Shown: positions 25,781 to 32,933 of the stretch, piece after piece
How positions within the stretch are numbered: the first letter of the stretch is position 1
Layout: the number at the start of each line of letters is the position of its first letter
Assembly: GCA_017615615.1 (NCBI GenBank)
Contig: JAFZZW010000030.1
Span: 1-37,416, forward strand
From: Bacteroidales bacterium
Lineage (GTDB): Bacteria > Bacteroidota > Bacteroidia > Bacteroidales > UBA932
Length of the DNA: 37,416 nucleotides
Direction of reading: 5' to 3'
Notes under the pieces: generated by a model
Told to the model about the DNA's origin: nothing
Database searches by the model: none
What the model saw: only the letters and a program-made list of their open reading frames with translations
Position numbers and translations under genes: made by a program

Positions 25781-27427
25781 TTATTTGTAGAGGAAACGTT
25801 TGATGCTCATCTTGGGGGTCTTCTCGAACGGGGTAAGCACAGTCTCGATCTTGGCGATCTGGCTATAGGCCGGGAGCTGGCGGTTGGCTGCGGTGCGTAC
25901 TTTTTCCGGGATGTCGGAGACGGTCTCGTTGTCCAGTTTGTCGCGCTTGATGGCCTCGGCGTCCAGATAAACAAGGCCGACTATCTTGCCAGCCCGGTCA
26001 ACGACGACGGACTCGGCGACGTACGGCTGGTTGTTGATTATGGCCTCGAGTTCCTCGGGATATACATTCTGGCCGTTGGCGGTGAGAATCATGCTCTTGG
26101 AGCGGCCCTTGATGAAGATGTTGCCGTCCTTGTCGATGATGCCGAGGTCTCCGGTGCGGAGGTATCCGTCCTCGGTGAAGGCGTTGGCGGATGCTTCGGG
26201 GTTCTTGAAATAGCCGATGGTGATGTTCTCGCCCTTCGCCTGGATTTCTCCGGCGATGTGCTGGGGATCTTCGGAGTCGATGCGAACGGTGGCGCAGTCG
26301 ACGGCCTTGCCGCAGGAACCGGGAACATATTTATCCCAACGCTCGTATGCAAGAAGGGGGCAGGCTTCCGTCATGCCGTAGCCGACAAGATAAGGGAGCT
26401 TGATGCGGCGGAAGAGCTTTTCCGCCTCGGGGTTGAGGGCGGCGCCGCCCATGATGAAGCGCTCGCATTCGCCTCCGAATGCCGCCATCAGGCCGTCTTT
26501 TACCTTCTTGTATATGATGTTGTTGATGCCGGGGATGTGGAGGAGGACCTTTACCAGGGGCTTGTCGAGGGTGGGCTTGACCTTGCTCTTGTAGATCTTC
26601 TCCATGACCAGGGGCACGGTGATGAGCTGGTAGGGCTTGACGTCCGCGAACGCCTTGAGAAGCGTGGCGGGAGTGGGGGCCTTGCCGAGCCAGTAGATGG
26701 CGGTGCCGTTGCACAGAGGGTAGATGAACTCGATGACGAGGCCGTACATGTGGGCCATGGGGAGCATGGAGACCATTCTCTCACCAGCGGGAACGTTGCG
26801 CTGGCTGTAGTCAACGTTGGCGCTGAAGTTACGGTAGGTGAGCATGACTCCCTTGGGGTCTCCCGTGGAACCGGAAGTGTAGCTGATGGTGGAAAGGTCG
26901 TCCCAGTTGTCGGTGGGGAACACCACGTCGGAGGGGCCGTAGCCGTCCTGCCATTTGGCCTCGAAGAGGTCGTCCATGGTGTCGTAGGTTTCCTTTGTCT
27001 CAGCGTCCTTGGCCCAAAGGCATTTCCAGCTGTCGATGTCGATGACAAGGCGGAGCTGGGGCATCTTGGCGAGGTCCATCCTGGCGAATTTGTCTTCGTT
27101 GGTGAAGAGGGCGACGCTCTCGGAGTGGTTCACGAGGAACGAAGCACTGTCGGGGGTGAAATCGGCGAGGAGGGGGACGATGACGGTTTCGTATGTGTTG
27201 ACGGCCATGTAGCTCATGCCCCAGCGGGCGCCGTTGCGGGCGTAGAGGGCTATTTTTTCGCCTTTCTTGAATCCGAGCTTGCCGAAAACGAGGTGAAATT
27301 TCTCAATCTGGGTGGCCATCTGGCCGTAGGTGAAGGAATCGCCGCCTATGCTGTTGAGTGCTGACTTGTCCCAGTACTTGCGGGTGGCATTCTGCAGGCG
27401 TTCCAGATAATGGGGATAATTAGCCAT
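25781..27427 (-). CDS. Long-chain fatty acid--CoA ligase (AMP-forming)
   Basis: A 548-residue ANL-superfamily adenylating enzyme. The phosphate-binding loop ISYTSGSTGDPKG is near residue 185, then YGMTEACP near 345, the hinge GYLRTGDLG near 425, and the catalytic Lys region near the C-terminus (KTPKMSIKRFLYK). It activates a fatty acid with ATP and CoA at the inner membrane, for phospholipid remodelling or exogenous acid use. Chain length is inferred from family resemblance only. The ATG at 27427 (MANYPHYLERLQ) is preferred over an open extension because a TACTTTTG box lies just upstream, within that extension. Confidence 0.88.
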   Translation of the reverse strand: MANYPHYLERLQNATRKYWDKSALNSIGGDSFTYGQMATQIEKFHLVFGKLGFKKGEKIALYARNGARWGMSYMAVNTYETVIVPLLADFTPDSASFLVNHSESVALFTNEDKFARMDLAKMPQLRLVIDIDSWKCLWAKDAETKETYDTMDDLFEAKWQDGYGPSDVVFPTDNWDDLSTISYTSGSTGDPKGVMLTYRNFSANVDYSQRNVPAGERMVSMLPMAHMYGLVIEFIYPLCNGTAIYWLGKAPTPATLLKAFADVKPYQLITVPLVMEKIYKSKVKPTLDKPLVKVLLHIPGINNIIYKKVKDGLMAAFGGECERFIMGGAALNPEAEKLFRRIKLPYLVGYGMTEACPLLAYERWDKYVPGSCGKAVDCATVRIDSEDPQHIAGEIQAKGENITIGYFKNPEASANAFTEDGYLRTGDLGIIDKDGNIFIKGRSKSMILTANGQNVYPEELEAIINNQPYVAESVVVDRAGKIVGLVYLDAEAIKRDKLDNETVSDIPEKVRTAANRQLPAYSQIAKIETVLTPFEKTPKMSIKRFLYK

Positions 27428-27454
27428 ACTTTTGGATTTGGGTTTTTGCGGCGG

Positions 27455-27486
27455 CAAAAGTAGGTGTTGGGACGAGTTTTTGCAAT
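27455..27486 (-). promoter_or_regulatory. Promoter of the acyl-CoA ligase gene
   Basis: ATTG (27486-27483), a 20-base spacer and TACTTTTG (27462-27455) on the minus strand. It gives a leader of about 22 bases. Confidence 0.55.
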
Positions 27487-27555
27487 CCCGTGTGCGTGTA
27501 TGTGGCGAATAATTACGATATTTGTGGCGAAAACGTTAAATCTGTGGTGAATTTT

Positions 27556-28398
27556 ATGAGAAAGAAGCCCATTGTCGCATTGATCTATGACTTCGACGGC
27601 ACCCTGTCGCCCGGCAATATGCAGGAGTTCGGGTTCATCCAGGCCGTCGGCTCCACACCCGATGAATTCTGGCGCATGTCCGACGCCATCGCAATCGGTC
27701 ACGACGCTTCCAACGTTCTGGCATATATGAAACTCATGTACGACGAGGCCCATGCCAAGGGTATCCGTCTGCGCAAGTCCGAACTCCGTGCGTTCGGAGC
27801 CCATATCCAGCTGTTCGACGGCGTCCGCGAGTGGTTCCGCATGGTCAACGAGTACGGCGCCCGCAAAGGTGTGCGCATCGAGCATTACATCAACTCCAGC
27901 GGCCTCAAGGAAATCATCGAAGGAAGTCCCATAGCGGGGGAGTTCAAGCATATTTTCGCCGGTACTTTCATATATAATTCGGAGGGTGAGGCCGAGTGGC
28001 CGGGAATAGCGGTGGACTATACCGCCAAGACGCAGTTCCTGTTCAAGATATCAAAGGGAATCTTCAGCTCCCGCGATACCAAGAGGGTCAATTCCTCCAT
28101 CGCCGACGACGAAAAACGCATCCCGTTCAGCCACATGATATATTTCGGAGACGGTGAAACGGACGTGCCCTGCATGAAGATCGTCGGCATGTTCGGCGGT
28201 CACAGCGTCGCCGTGTACAATCCCGACTCCCAGAAAAAGAAGGCCGCCGCCCTCAAGCTCAAACGTCAGGGAAGGGTGGAATTCGCCACCCCGGCCCGCT
28301 ACACGCAGGATTCCCGCACATTCGAGCTGGTGTGCGCCATCATCGACAAGATCAAAGCCGACTGCGAACTGGCACGTATGTCCAGGATGGTCGTTTAG
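27556..28398 (+). CDS. HAD-superfamily phosphatase
   Basis: A 280-residue haloacid-dehalogenase-type hydrolase. Motif I DFDGT is at 12-16 (nucleophile Asp12, acid Asp14), a Ser/Thr motif II HYINSSG lies near 115, and motif IV YFGDGETDVPCMK near 195. The helical insert between motif I and II suggests a phosphoserine-phosphatase-like C1 cap. The substrate is not identifiable. The frame is open 66 bases upstream, but ATG 27556 gives MRKKPIVALIYDFDGTLS, the usual distance to motif I. It converges on folE. Confidence 0.8.
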   Translation: MRKKPIVALIYDFDGTLSPGNMQEFGFIQAVGSTPDEFWRMSDAIAIGHDASNVLAYMKLMYDEAHAKGIRLRKSELRAFGAHIQLFDGVREWFRMVNEYGARKGVRIEHYINSSGLKEIIEGSPIAGEFKHIFAGTFIYNSEGEAEWPGIAVDYTAKTQFLFKISKGIFSSRDTKRVNSSIADDEKRIPFSHMIYFGDGETDVPCMKIVGMFGGHSVAVYNPDSQKKKAAALKLKRQGRVEFATPARYTQDSRTFELVCAIIDKIKADCELARMSRMVV

Positions 28399-28403
28399 CT
28401 TCC

Positions 28404-28444
28404 TGTCATTTCGACCGGAGCCGGAACGGCGGAGCGGAGAAATC
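28404..28444. repeat. Candidate dispersed intergenic repeat with ATTTC/GAAAT ends
   Basis: A GC-rich 41-base sequence starting TGTCATTTCGACCGGAG and ending GCGGAGAAATC fills the gap between two convergent stops. Its ends are inverted (ATTTC/GAAAT). Similar TCATTTCGA...GAGAAATC units recur between genes in many Bacteroidota, from memory. Only one copy is in this window. Confidence 0.4.
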
Positions 28445-28446
28445 CC

Positions 28447-29034
28447 CTACTTTATAAGATTGAGGAATTCGTTCCTCGTACGGGACGAACTTAAAAACAC
28501 ACCGCTGAATGCGGACGTCGTGGTGATGGCATTGGACTTCTGGACGCCGCGAACCTGCATGCAGGTATGATTGGCCTCGATGACGACGGCCACACCAAGA
28601 GGCTGCAGGGCATCCTGAATGCAGTCGCGGATCTGGACGGTAAGGCGCTCCTGAACCTGCAGCCGGCGTGCGAAGGTTTCCACTACGCGGGCGATTTTGC
28701 TCAGGCCGGTGATTTTGCCGTTTGGAATATAGGCCACGTGGCACTTGCCGATGAACGGCATCATGTGGTGCTCGCAGGTACTGTAGAGTTCGATGTCCTT
28801 CACGAGGACCATCTGCCGGTATTTCTCGTCGAAGACGGCCTTGCGGATAATCTCTATGCCGTCCTCCAGATAACCCTTGGTGGTAAACTGCAGAGCCTTT
28901 GCGACTCTCTCCGGTGTTTTTATAAGTCCCTCACGCTCAGGGTCTTCGCCCAAGAGCCTTAGAATTTCTCGGACATGTCCGGCAATTTCTTCGGTCGTCC
29001 GGGGAGAGTACAATTCTTCTTTTTCGTAAGACAT
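28447..29034 (-). CDS. folE: GTP cyclohydrolase I
   Basis: A 195-residue type I (FolE) enzyme converting GTP to 7,8-dihydroneopterin triphosphate for folate or related pterins. Zinc ligands are Cys87 and His90 in [10 protein letters not shown] and Cys158 in [30 protein letters not shown] is the conserved substrate helix. The ATG at 29034 follows a TATTTTTG box by 4 bases, so the mRNA should be leaderless; upstream in-frame codons would lie in the promoter. It diverges from the DUF2795 gene. Confidence 0.95.
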   Translation of the reverse strand: MSYEKEELYSPRTTEEIAGHVREILRLLGEDPEREGLIKTPERVAKALQFTTKGYLEDGIEIIRKAVFDEKYRQMVLVKDIELYSTCEHHMMPFIGKCHVAYIPNGKITGLSKIARVVETFARRLQVQERLTVQIRDCIQDALQPLGVAVVIEANHTCMQVRGVQKSNAITTTSAFSGVFLSSSRTRNEFLNLIK

Positions 29035-29038
29035 GATG

Positions 29039-29046
29039 CAAAAATA
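29039..29046 (-). promoter_or_regulatory. -7 box of folE
   Basis: TATTTTTG on the minus strand, a full TAnnTTTG match ending 4 bases before the folE ATG. The -33 element is not clear. Confidence 0.5.
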
Positions 29047-29056
29047 CTCAAAAATA

Positions 29057-29086
29057 TTTGCACTTGAGAATAATTTTATATCTTTG
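29057..29086 (+). promoter_or_regulatory. Promoter of the DUF2795 gene
   Basis: TTTG (29057-29060), an 18-base spacer and TATCTTTG (29079-29086): a consensus promoter 28 bases before the ATG. Confidence 0.65.
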
Positions 29087-29114
29087 CGGCCTGAAAGCAA
29101 AATTGACTGACGCT

Positions 29115-29336
29115 ATGTATTGGACACTAGAATTAGCCAGCAGCCTGGACGATGCTCCGTGGCCGGCAACAAAAGACGAACTCATAGACTACGCCAACCG
29201 CTCAGGCGCCCCTGAAGAAGTTATCGAAAACCTCCAGGAACTCGAGGAGGAAGGCGAAATATACGAAACCATCGAGGACATCTGGCCCGATTACCCGACC
29301 AAAGAGGATTTCTTCTTTAACGAGGAAGAGTATTAA
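29115..29336 (+). CDS. DUF2795 family small acidic protein
   Basis: A 73-residue acidic protein starting MYWTLELASSLDDAPWPATK, with APEEVIENLQELEEEGEIYE and ending PTKEDFFFNEEEY. It is a highly conserved Bacteroidota protein of unknown function (DUF2795). The helical middle with the DELIDYANRSGAP turn resembles a small DNA- or protein-binding fold, but nothing is established. The ATG at 29115 is preferred to an earlier in-frame one inside the promoter. A strong terminator follows at about 29409. Confidence 0.85.
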   Translation: MYWTLELASSLDDAPWPATKDELIDYANRSGAPEEVIENLQELEEEGEIYETIEDIWPDYPTKEDFFFNEEEY

Positions 29337-29387
29337 GACGTTTTCCGCTATTTTGCCAGGCTTAGTAAAATTGGCTAAGTGATTGAA

Positions 29388-29444
29388 AATAAGCGATTTA
29401 ACGCATTGAGCGCCCTGTTTTAGGGCGCTTTTTTTTCGCTTATT
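29388..29444 (+). terminator. Terminator after DUF2795 with an outer inverted repeat
   Basis: AGCGCCC-TGTTTTA-GGGCGCT (29409-29429) is followed by seven T: a textbook intrinsic terminator. It is enclosed by AATAAGCG (29388-29395) and its complement CGCTTATT (29437-29444). This is the last clearly chromosomal feature before the integrative element. Confidence 0.85.
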
Positions 29445-29477
29445 AGTGCCGTTTTAGGCTTTTTCACCATCGGCCTC

Positions 29478-29539
29478 CTACGACATTCTACGGCCATCTA
29501 TGGACAAATAAACTTACTAATAATTTGACTAGTAAGTTT
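29478..29539. repeat. Repeats ahead of the integrase, candidate attachment or operator region
   Basis: Three roughly 10-base direct units (CTACGACATT at about 29478, CTACGGCCAT, CTATGGACAA) run to about 29507. They are followed by a perfect 10-bp inverted repeat AAACTTACTA / TAGTAAGTTT (29510-29519 and 29530-29539) with a 10-base centre. The right arm overlaps the integrase -33 element. Such layouts fit integrase or Xis binding sites. Confidence 0.5.
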
Positions 29540-29568
29540 TGAAAAAATGTACAAAAGAAGTATATTTG
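29538..29568 (+). promoter_or_regulatory. Promoter of the integrase gene
   Basis: TTTG (29538-29541), a 19-base spacer and TATATTTG (29561-29568): a full consensus match 15 bases before the ATG. Confidence 0.7.
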
Positions 29569-29583
29569 TAAAAAGTATATGTT

Positions 29584-30927
29584 ATGGGAAAAGTTAAGTC
29601 AGATATTCCACGAGGCCGATTTGTATTCAGGAACGGTCCAAATCCAAGCGGTGAAAGGGCGCTGAATATACAGTATGTCCTGGACTCTGTGCCAGTTTAC
29701 AGATCCACAGGCATCTTCCTTCACCCGGACAATTGGAATGCAGCCAAGCAGGAAGTGAGGGCGAAATGCCCGGACGCAACACGTTTGAACAAGAAGCTCG
29801 CGGCATTCAAATCAAAGATAGATAGCGAATTACACGCCTGTGATAACATCATCACGGTTGAAGTCCTCAGGGCTATCGTCAAAGGTGATTACAACAATAT
29901 GGGTAAAGACACCAATTTCGTTGACTTTGCCGACAAGTACAATGAAATGCGGTATGAGAACGGAAAACTGAGCTATTCCACTTACTACAATGCCCAGCTC
30001 AGTATCCGTAATTTCCGGAAGTTCCTCGCGGAAAAGAGAATCCCGGAACCTCGTGTAAGTAACGTGACAGCAGCGCTCATAGAAAAGTATAAGGAGTACA
30101 ACATGTACGAAAAACACATGACATCCAAAGATGCCATCAATAAGAAGCTAGCCCCCATCATTGTGGCGGCCCGCTATGCTTCCGATAATGGCTTGCTGGA
30201 TGCGAGAATCGCTACACTTATAGGCCAGGCATATTTCGATATCAATTCCCGACAGTATGACAGTGAAGAAGCACATGAAAGGGTTGTCCGCTATCTGACG
30301 GAGGAACAGATTAGCCAGTTCTGTTCATTCTACAACGAGACGACGGATGTCCGCCGGCATCGAATCATGGATATTTTCCTCTTCTCCTATTATACTTGTG
30401 GCCTGCGTGTTTCCGACCTGGTGACACTGGAGTGGTCACAGATAGATATGGGAAAGCGTGAATTGGTCAAGAAGATTGTCAAGACGAAGAAACGCCTGCG
30501 CGTACCTCTGTGTGATGAGGCGATAGAGATATTGGAAAAATACAAGAAACTAAACAAGAATCCCAGATTTGTTTTCAACTGCCTCCCTGAAGATTTTAAC
30601 CTTGCAGACGCGGCAAAACTGGATATGACGTTGAAAGCAAAGAACAGAAATTTTCAAACGAGTTTGCGGGCATGGGGCGAAAGAATGAAACTTCCTTTTA
30701 CACTGACTATGCATGTCGCAAGACATTCGTTTGCCGTGCAGGCCTTGAACAATGGAATGGATGTGCACATGATCAGTACGCTGCTTGGCCATTCGACATC
30801 TTCAATTACCGAGAGGGTCTATGCCAAGTTCCTGGACCAGACGCTGGACAACGCCGTGATGGAGAAGATGCCGTTTAAGTTCTCTTCTAAACCGGGATGC
30901 GTCAACGATGGCCCTGTTGTTTCCTGA
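29584..30927 (+). CDS. Tyrosine-type site-specific recombinase (integrase)
   Basis: A 447-residue tyrosine recombinase of the Bacteroidota integrase group. It has an N-terminal arm-binding-like domain (about 10-100), a SAM-like core-binding domain (about 115-215, FVDFADKYNEMRYENGKLS), and a catalytic domain. Catalytic residues: Arg in TCGLRVSDLVTLEW near 274, the His-x-x-Arg box HVARHSF near 377-380, His in LLGHSTSS near 403, and the nucleophile Tyr in ERVYAKF near 413. All are present, so it should be active. It would integrate and excise the element with the adjacent HTH protein. Its last 26 bases overlap that convergent gene. It has its own consensus promoter with a 10-bp inverted repeat, suggesting regulation. 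Confidence 0.94.
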   Translation: MGKVKSDIPRGRFVFRNGPNPSGERALNIQYVLDSVPVYRSTGIFLHPDNWNAAKQEVRAKCPDATRLNKKLAAFKSKIDSELHACDNIITVEVLRAIVKGDYNNMGKDTNFVDFADKYNEMRYENGKLSYSTYYNAQLSIRNFRKFLAEKRIPEPRVSNVTAALIEKYKEYNMYEKHMTSKDAINKKLAPIIVAARYASDNGLLDARIATLIGQAYFDINSRQYDSEEAHERVVRYLTEEQISQFCSFYNETTDVRRHRIMDIFLFSYYTCGLRVSDLVTLEWSQIDMGKRELVKKIVKTKKRLRVPLCDEAIEILEKYKKLNKNPRFVFNCLPEDFNLADAAKLDMTLKAKNRNFQTSLRAWGERMKLPFTLTMHVARHSFAVQALNNGMDVHMISTLLGHSTSSITERVYAKFLDQTLDNAVMEKMPFKFSSKPGCVNDGPVVS

Positions 30928-31180
30928 AGGAATCGAAGTGATTGTTCATCAAGAATTCCCTAACATCATCATCTGAGAAAAAATACTTGTCCCCGACTTT
31001 GGTATAAGACAGATAACCATCTTCCCTATAACGACGGATTGTACGCTCGCTGACCCCTAAAAGGTCGGCGAGTTTCTCTACTGTATATACCCTGAGCGTA
31101 AGGTTGAATGTCGATGTAAGAGCTTTAACCAGCGCAGAAAGATTGGGGCTATGTATTTCTTCACGCTCTTTCATATGCAT
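30902..31180 (-). CDS. Excisionase-like helix-turn-helix protein
   Basis: A 92-residue protein with a MerR-like winged HTH at about 32-80: YTVEKLADLLGVSERTIRRY is the recognition unit, then the wing GDKYFFSDDDVREFL. This is the HTH_17/excisionase family. Next to an integrase it probably directs excision or regulates int. An alternative ATG lies at 31174, two codons inside. The 3' end overlaps the integrase gene by 26 bases, so their transcripts are antisense at the tail. No clear promoter box is seen upstream. Confidence 0.75.
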   Translation of the reverse strand: MHMKEREEIHSPNLSALVKALTSTFNLTLRVYTVEKLADLLGVSERTIRRYREDGYLSYTKVGDKYFFSDDDVREFLMNNHFDSFRKQQGHR

Positions 31181-31518
31181 GTACCTAATGTCATATCCGC
31201 TGAATAGCCACGTAAGGCTTCCAGTACCCTGTTCGGCGGGATGTTGTATGATGGGTTTTCAAACATGCCAGTTTTTTTTATTTTTTGCTTGCAAAACCAA
31301 AGTTTTTGCCTACATCTGTCAAGTCAAATCTGATAGGTTAGCTTGTTGGCTAACATTACAAAGGAAAAGGATATGCGTAAGATTCGCAAATTTGAAAAGG
31401 AAAAGTGTTGGAAAAACCGATGAAAAATGGAGCAGTAAAAAGTACCGCTGAGGCTACTGAGCCCCAGAATTCAGGGCCTGGATTCACATCTTCATTTTCT
31501 TTCTCACCTCCCTCAATT

Positions 31519-31646
31519 CGGGCCGCAGGCCCGCAGCAGGCGACTCCGGAGCCTGTAATGCCCGCTGTAAGGCGTACGAGATGTCCCGCAGGGGCAGCGT
31601 TCGTGACACGAACGCACATCTCGCAATTTGGACTAAGGCCCAAATT
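31519..31646. repeat. Cluster of nested inverted repeats
   Basis: In order: CGGGCC-GCA-GGCCCG (31519-31533); CAGGC...GCCTG around CTCCGGAG (31537-31555); CGAGATGT (31577-31584) pairing with ACATCTCG (31616-31623) and enclosing the 19-base palindrome GCGTTCGTGACACGAACGC (31597-31615); and AATTTGG / CCAAATT (31625-31646). The GC content is above that of the flanking DNA. Confidence 0.75.
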
Positions 31647-31672
31647 CCGCGCACCTCTGAAAATCTCGCTTC

Positions 31673-31848
31673 TGTAGATTGCCAGAACTCGTGATCACGA
31701 GAACTATTGATCTCCAGAACACGAGAACACGAGAATGTGAGAATGAGAGAATGAGAGATTCTCAGAATGCCAGAACTATAGGACTGTAGAATGAGAGAAC
31801 CACAGTTTGAGAGAATGTGATAACTATAAAATGAGAGATTACGAGCAA
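31673..31848. repeat. 8-bp-phased degenerate tandem array, consensus NNNAGAAY
   Basis: Cut every 8 bases from 31673, the sequence gives 22 consecutive units with no phase slip, such as GCCAGAAC, ACGAGAAC, ACGAGAAT, GTGAGAAT, GAGAGAAT and CTCAGAAT. Positions 4-5 are AG in nearly all units and positions 6-8 mostly AAC, AAT or ATT. The first three positions vary but reuse a few triplets (GAG, ACG, TAT, GCC, GTG). Two units (TCGTGATC, TATTGATC) deviate. The array has no spacers, so it is not CRISPR. Confidence 0.8.
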
Positions 31849-31880
31849 TAAGCTGCCTTTCTTGTCTCCCAGGAAAAAGT

Positions 31881-32002
31881 TACTCAAAACTTAGGATGGG
31901 GTTTGGAAAGTACTCAATTCTTAGGAGAAATCTACTCAAAACTTAGGAAGAAGTTACTCATTTCTTAGGAGATCGTACCTGAAATCTACTCAATTCTTAG
32001 GA
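31881..32002. repeat. Five iteron-like direct repeats TACTCAWWWCTTAGGA
   Basis: 16-base copies start at 31881, 31911, 31933, 31955 and 31987. TACTCA and CTTAGGA are invariant, while the middle is AAA, ATT, AAA, TTT, ATT. Start-to-start spacings are 30, 22, 22 and 32 bases, close to whole helical turns, so a protein could bind them on one DNA face. Possible roles are replication-initiator iterons, integrase/Xis arm sites, or the multiple terminal repeats of an IS21-like end. Confidence 0.8.
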
Positions 32003-32267
32003 GATATTGCAGGATAAGCAGCTGTAAACACCTGATAATCAGGCTGTCGCAAAAGGAGAAATGCGCCGTACAAATAGAATCAATACAAGAATAAATAATA
32101 TATAAACAACGCGCGCGAGGAGATGAGAAGAAAAACCTTGACGTTGGAGAGTTTGCCCACGAAGGAATGCGGGTCTTCGAAATAATAGACTATCAATAGC
32201 AGACGATGCAATTTGTTCAGATTTTTAACCTTTTTATTTACTTATTTATAAATTGTTAACAGGTTAA

Positions 32268-32299
32268 TTTGTTTTATTGATTCATTCTTTGTACCTTTG
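32268..32299 (+). promoter_or_regulatory. Promoter of the AbiEi-like/AbiEii operon
   Basis: TTTG (32268-32271), a 20-base spacer and TACCTTTG (32292-32299): a full consensus match. The palindrome TTAACAGGTTAA (32256-32267) abuts the -33 element and could be an operator. The box ends 4 bases before the GTG start. Confidence 0.7.
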
Positions 32300-32303
32300 C
32301 ATT

Positions 32304-32933
32304 GTGAAGGTAAAGAATCATATAGAGAATGAGTACGCCGCAGGGTGTGCCAGAGTAAGTGGCGGTTGCGTCGCCTACCATGGCGCGCTGCAATACTACG
32401 CCTTGCAGACACAGCAGTTCAACACCATATATCTGCATTCCGACAAACGGTTTCGCCCGTTTGTTATTGACGGTGTCGCATATGAGTACCATCCTCTTAA
32501 ATTCACTTACAATGTAGTCATCAGCAAGGACCCGGATGGAAACCCCATTGCCGTAACATCTCTTTCCCAGACGGTGGTGGACTGCATCCGCCACATTGAC
32601 TTGGCTGGAGGACTGGAAGAACTTCTCTATGCGCTTTCGTCCATCCCTTACGGGCAGTTAAAGGAGAAGGACCTTATGGTTTGCCTGGAGGCGTATGACA
32701 ACGCTTCCCTTTGGAGCAGGACTGGGTATCTACTCTCCCTCTTCCAGAGCACCAACGGCATCGGCCAGCGTTTTATCGACATCTGCCGCATAAAAGGCAG
32801 TGGCGTTAAGAATAAGATAACAAGCGGAGACAAAGCTCTGGAGTTTGTCCCCAAGTGGAATTTGTTCGTGCCCAAGGATATGGGCAATATGATCACGAAA
32901 GGAACGGAATATGGAACAGAAGTCATATACTAA
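32304..32933 (+). CDS. AbiEi-family antitoxin lacking the usual N-terminal winged helix
   Basis: A 209-residue protein resembling the C-terminal domain of type IV antitoxin AbiEi: VAYHGALQYYAL near 28-39, then the strands IYLHSDKRFRPF and YEYHPLKF, the segment PIAVTSLSQTVVDCI and a helical tail. AbiEi proteins normally begin with a winged HTH of about 80 residues that binds their own promoter; here the similarity begins almost at residue 15. The GTG at 32304 lies 4 bases after a consensus box, so no longer start is possible on this mRNA, and the upstream DNA shows no frame for the missing domain. It overlaps the toxin gene by 23 bases. It should still counter the toxin but may not repress. 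Confidence 0.75.
   Translation: MKVKNHIENEYAAGCARVSGGCVAYHGALQYYALQTQQFNTIYLHSDKRFRPFVIDGVAYEYHPLKFTYNVVISKDPDGNPIAVTSLSQTVVDCIRHIDLAGGLEELLYALSSIPYGQLKEKDLMVCLEAYDNASLWSRTGYLLSLFQSTNGIGQRFIDICRIKGSGVKNKITSGDKALEFVPKWNLFVPKDMGNMITKGTEYGTEVIY

Larger units (their letters stand above)
31181..32303. other. 1.1-kb gene-free structured region
   Basis: No convincing gene is seen here. Two overlapping opposite frames at 31356-31677 (90-95 codons) have neither family resemblance nor promoters. The tract holds a small inverted repeat GTTAGC-TTGTTG-GCTAAC (31337-31354), a hairpin cluster (31519-31646), an 8-bp-phased array (31673-31848), five iteron-like repeats (31881-32002), and a palindrome CCTGATAATCAGG (32031-32043). 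The AT-rich promoter zone of the next gene completes it, with TTAACAGGTTAA at 32256-32267. Such density suggests an origin, transfer or recombination site of the element. Confidence 0.6.

Noticed and set aside
25775-27364. 529-codon plus-strand open frame
   Set aside because: Antisense to the acyl-CoA ligase; Val/Gly/Asp-rich with no domain.
29337-29583. tRNA gene as integration target
   Set aside because: No acceptor stem, T-loop GGTTCGAnnCC or CCA-like end can be found here.
31356-31677. Two opposite 90-95-codon frames in the hairpin region
   Set aside because: They overlap each other, cover inverted repeats, lack promoters and resemble nothing.
31673-31848. CRISPR array
   Set aside because: Units are 8 bases with no unique spacers, and there are no cas genes in the window.
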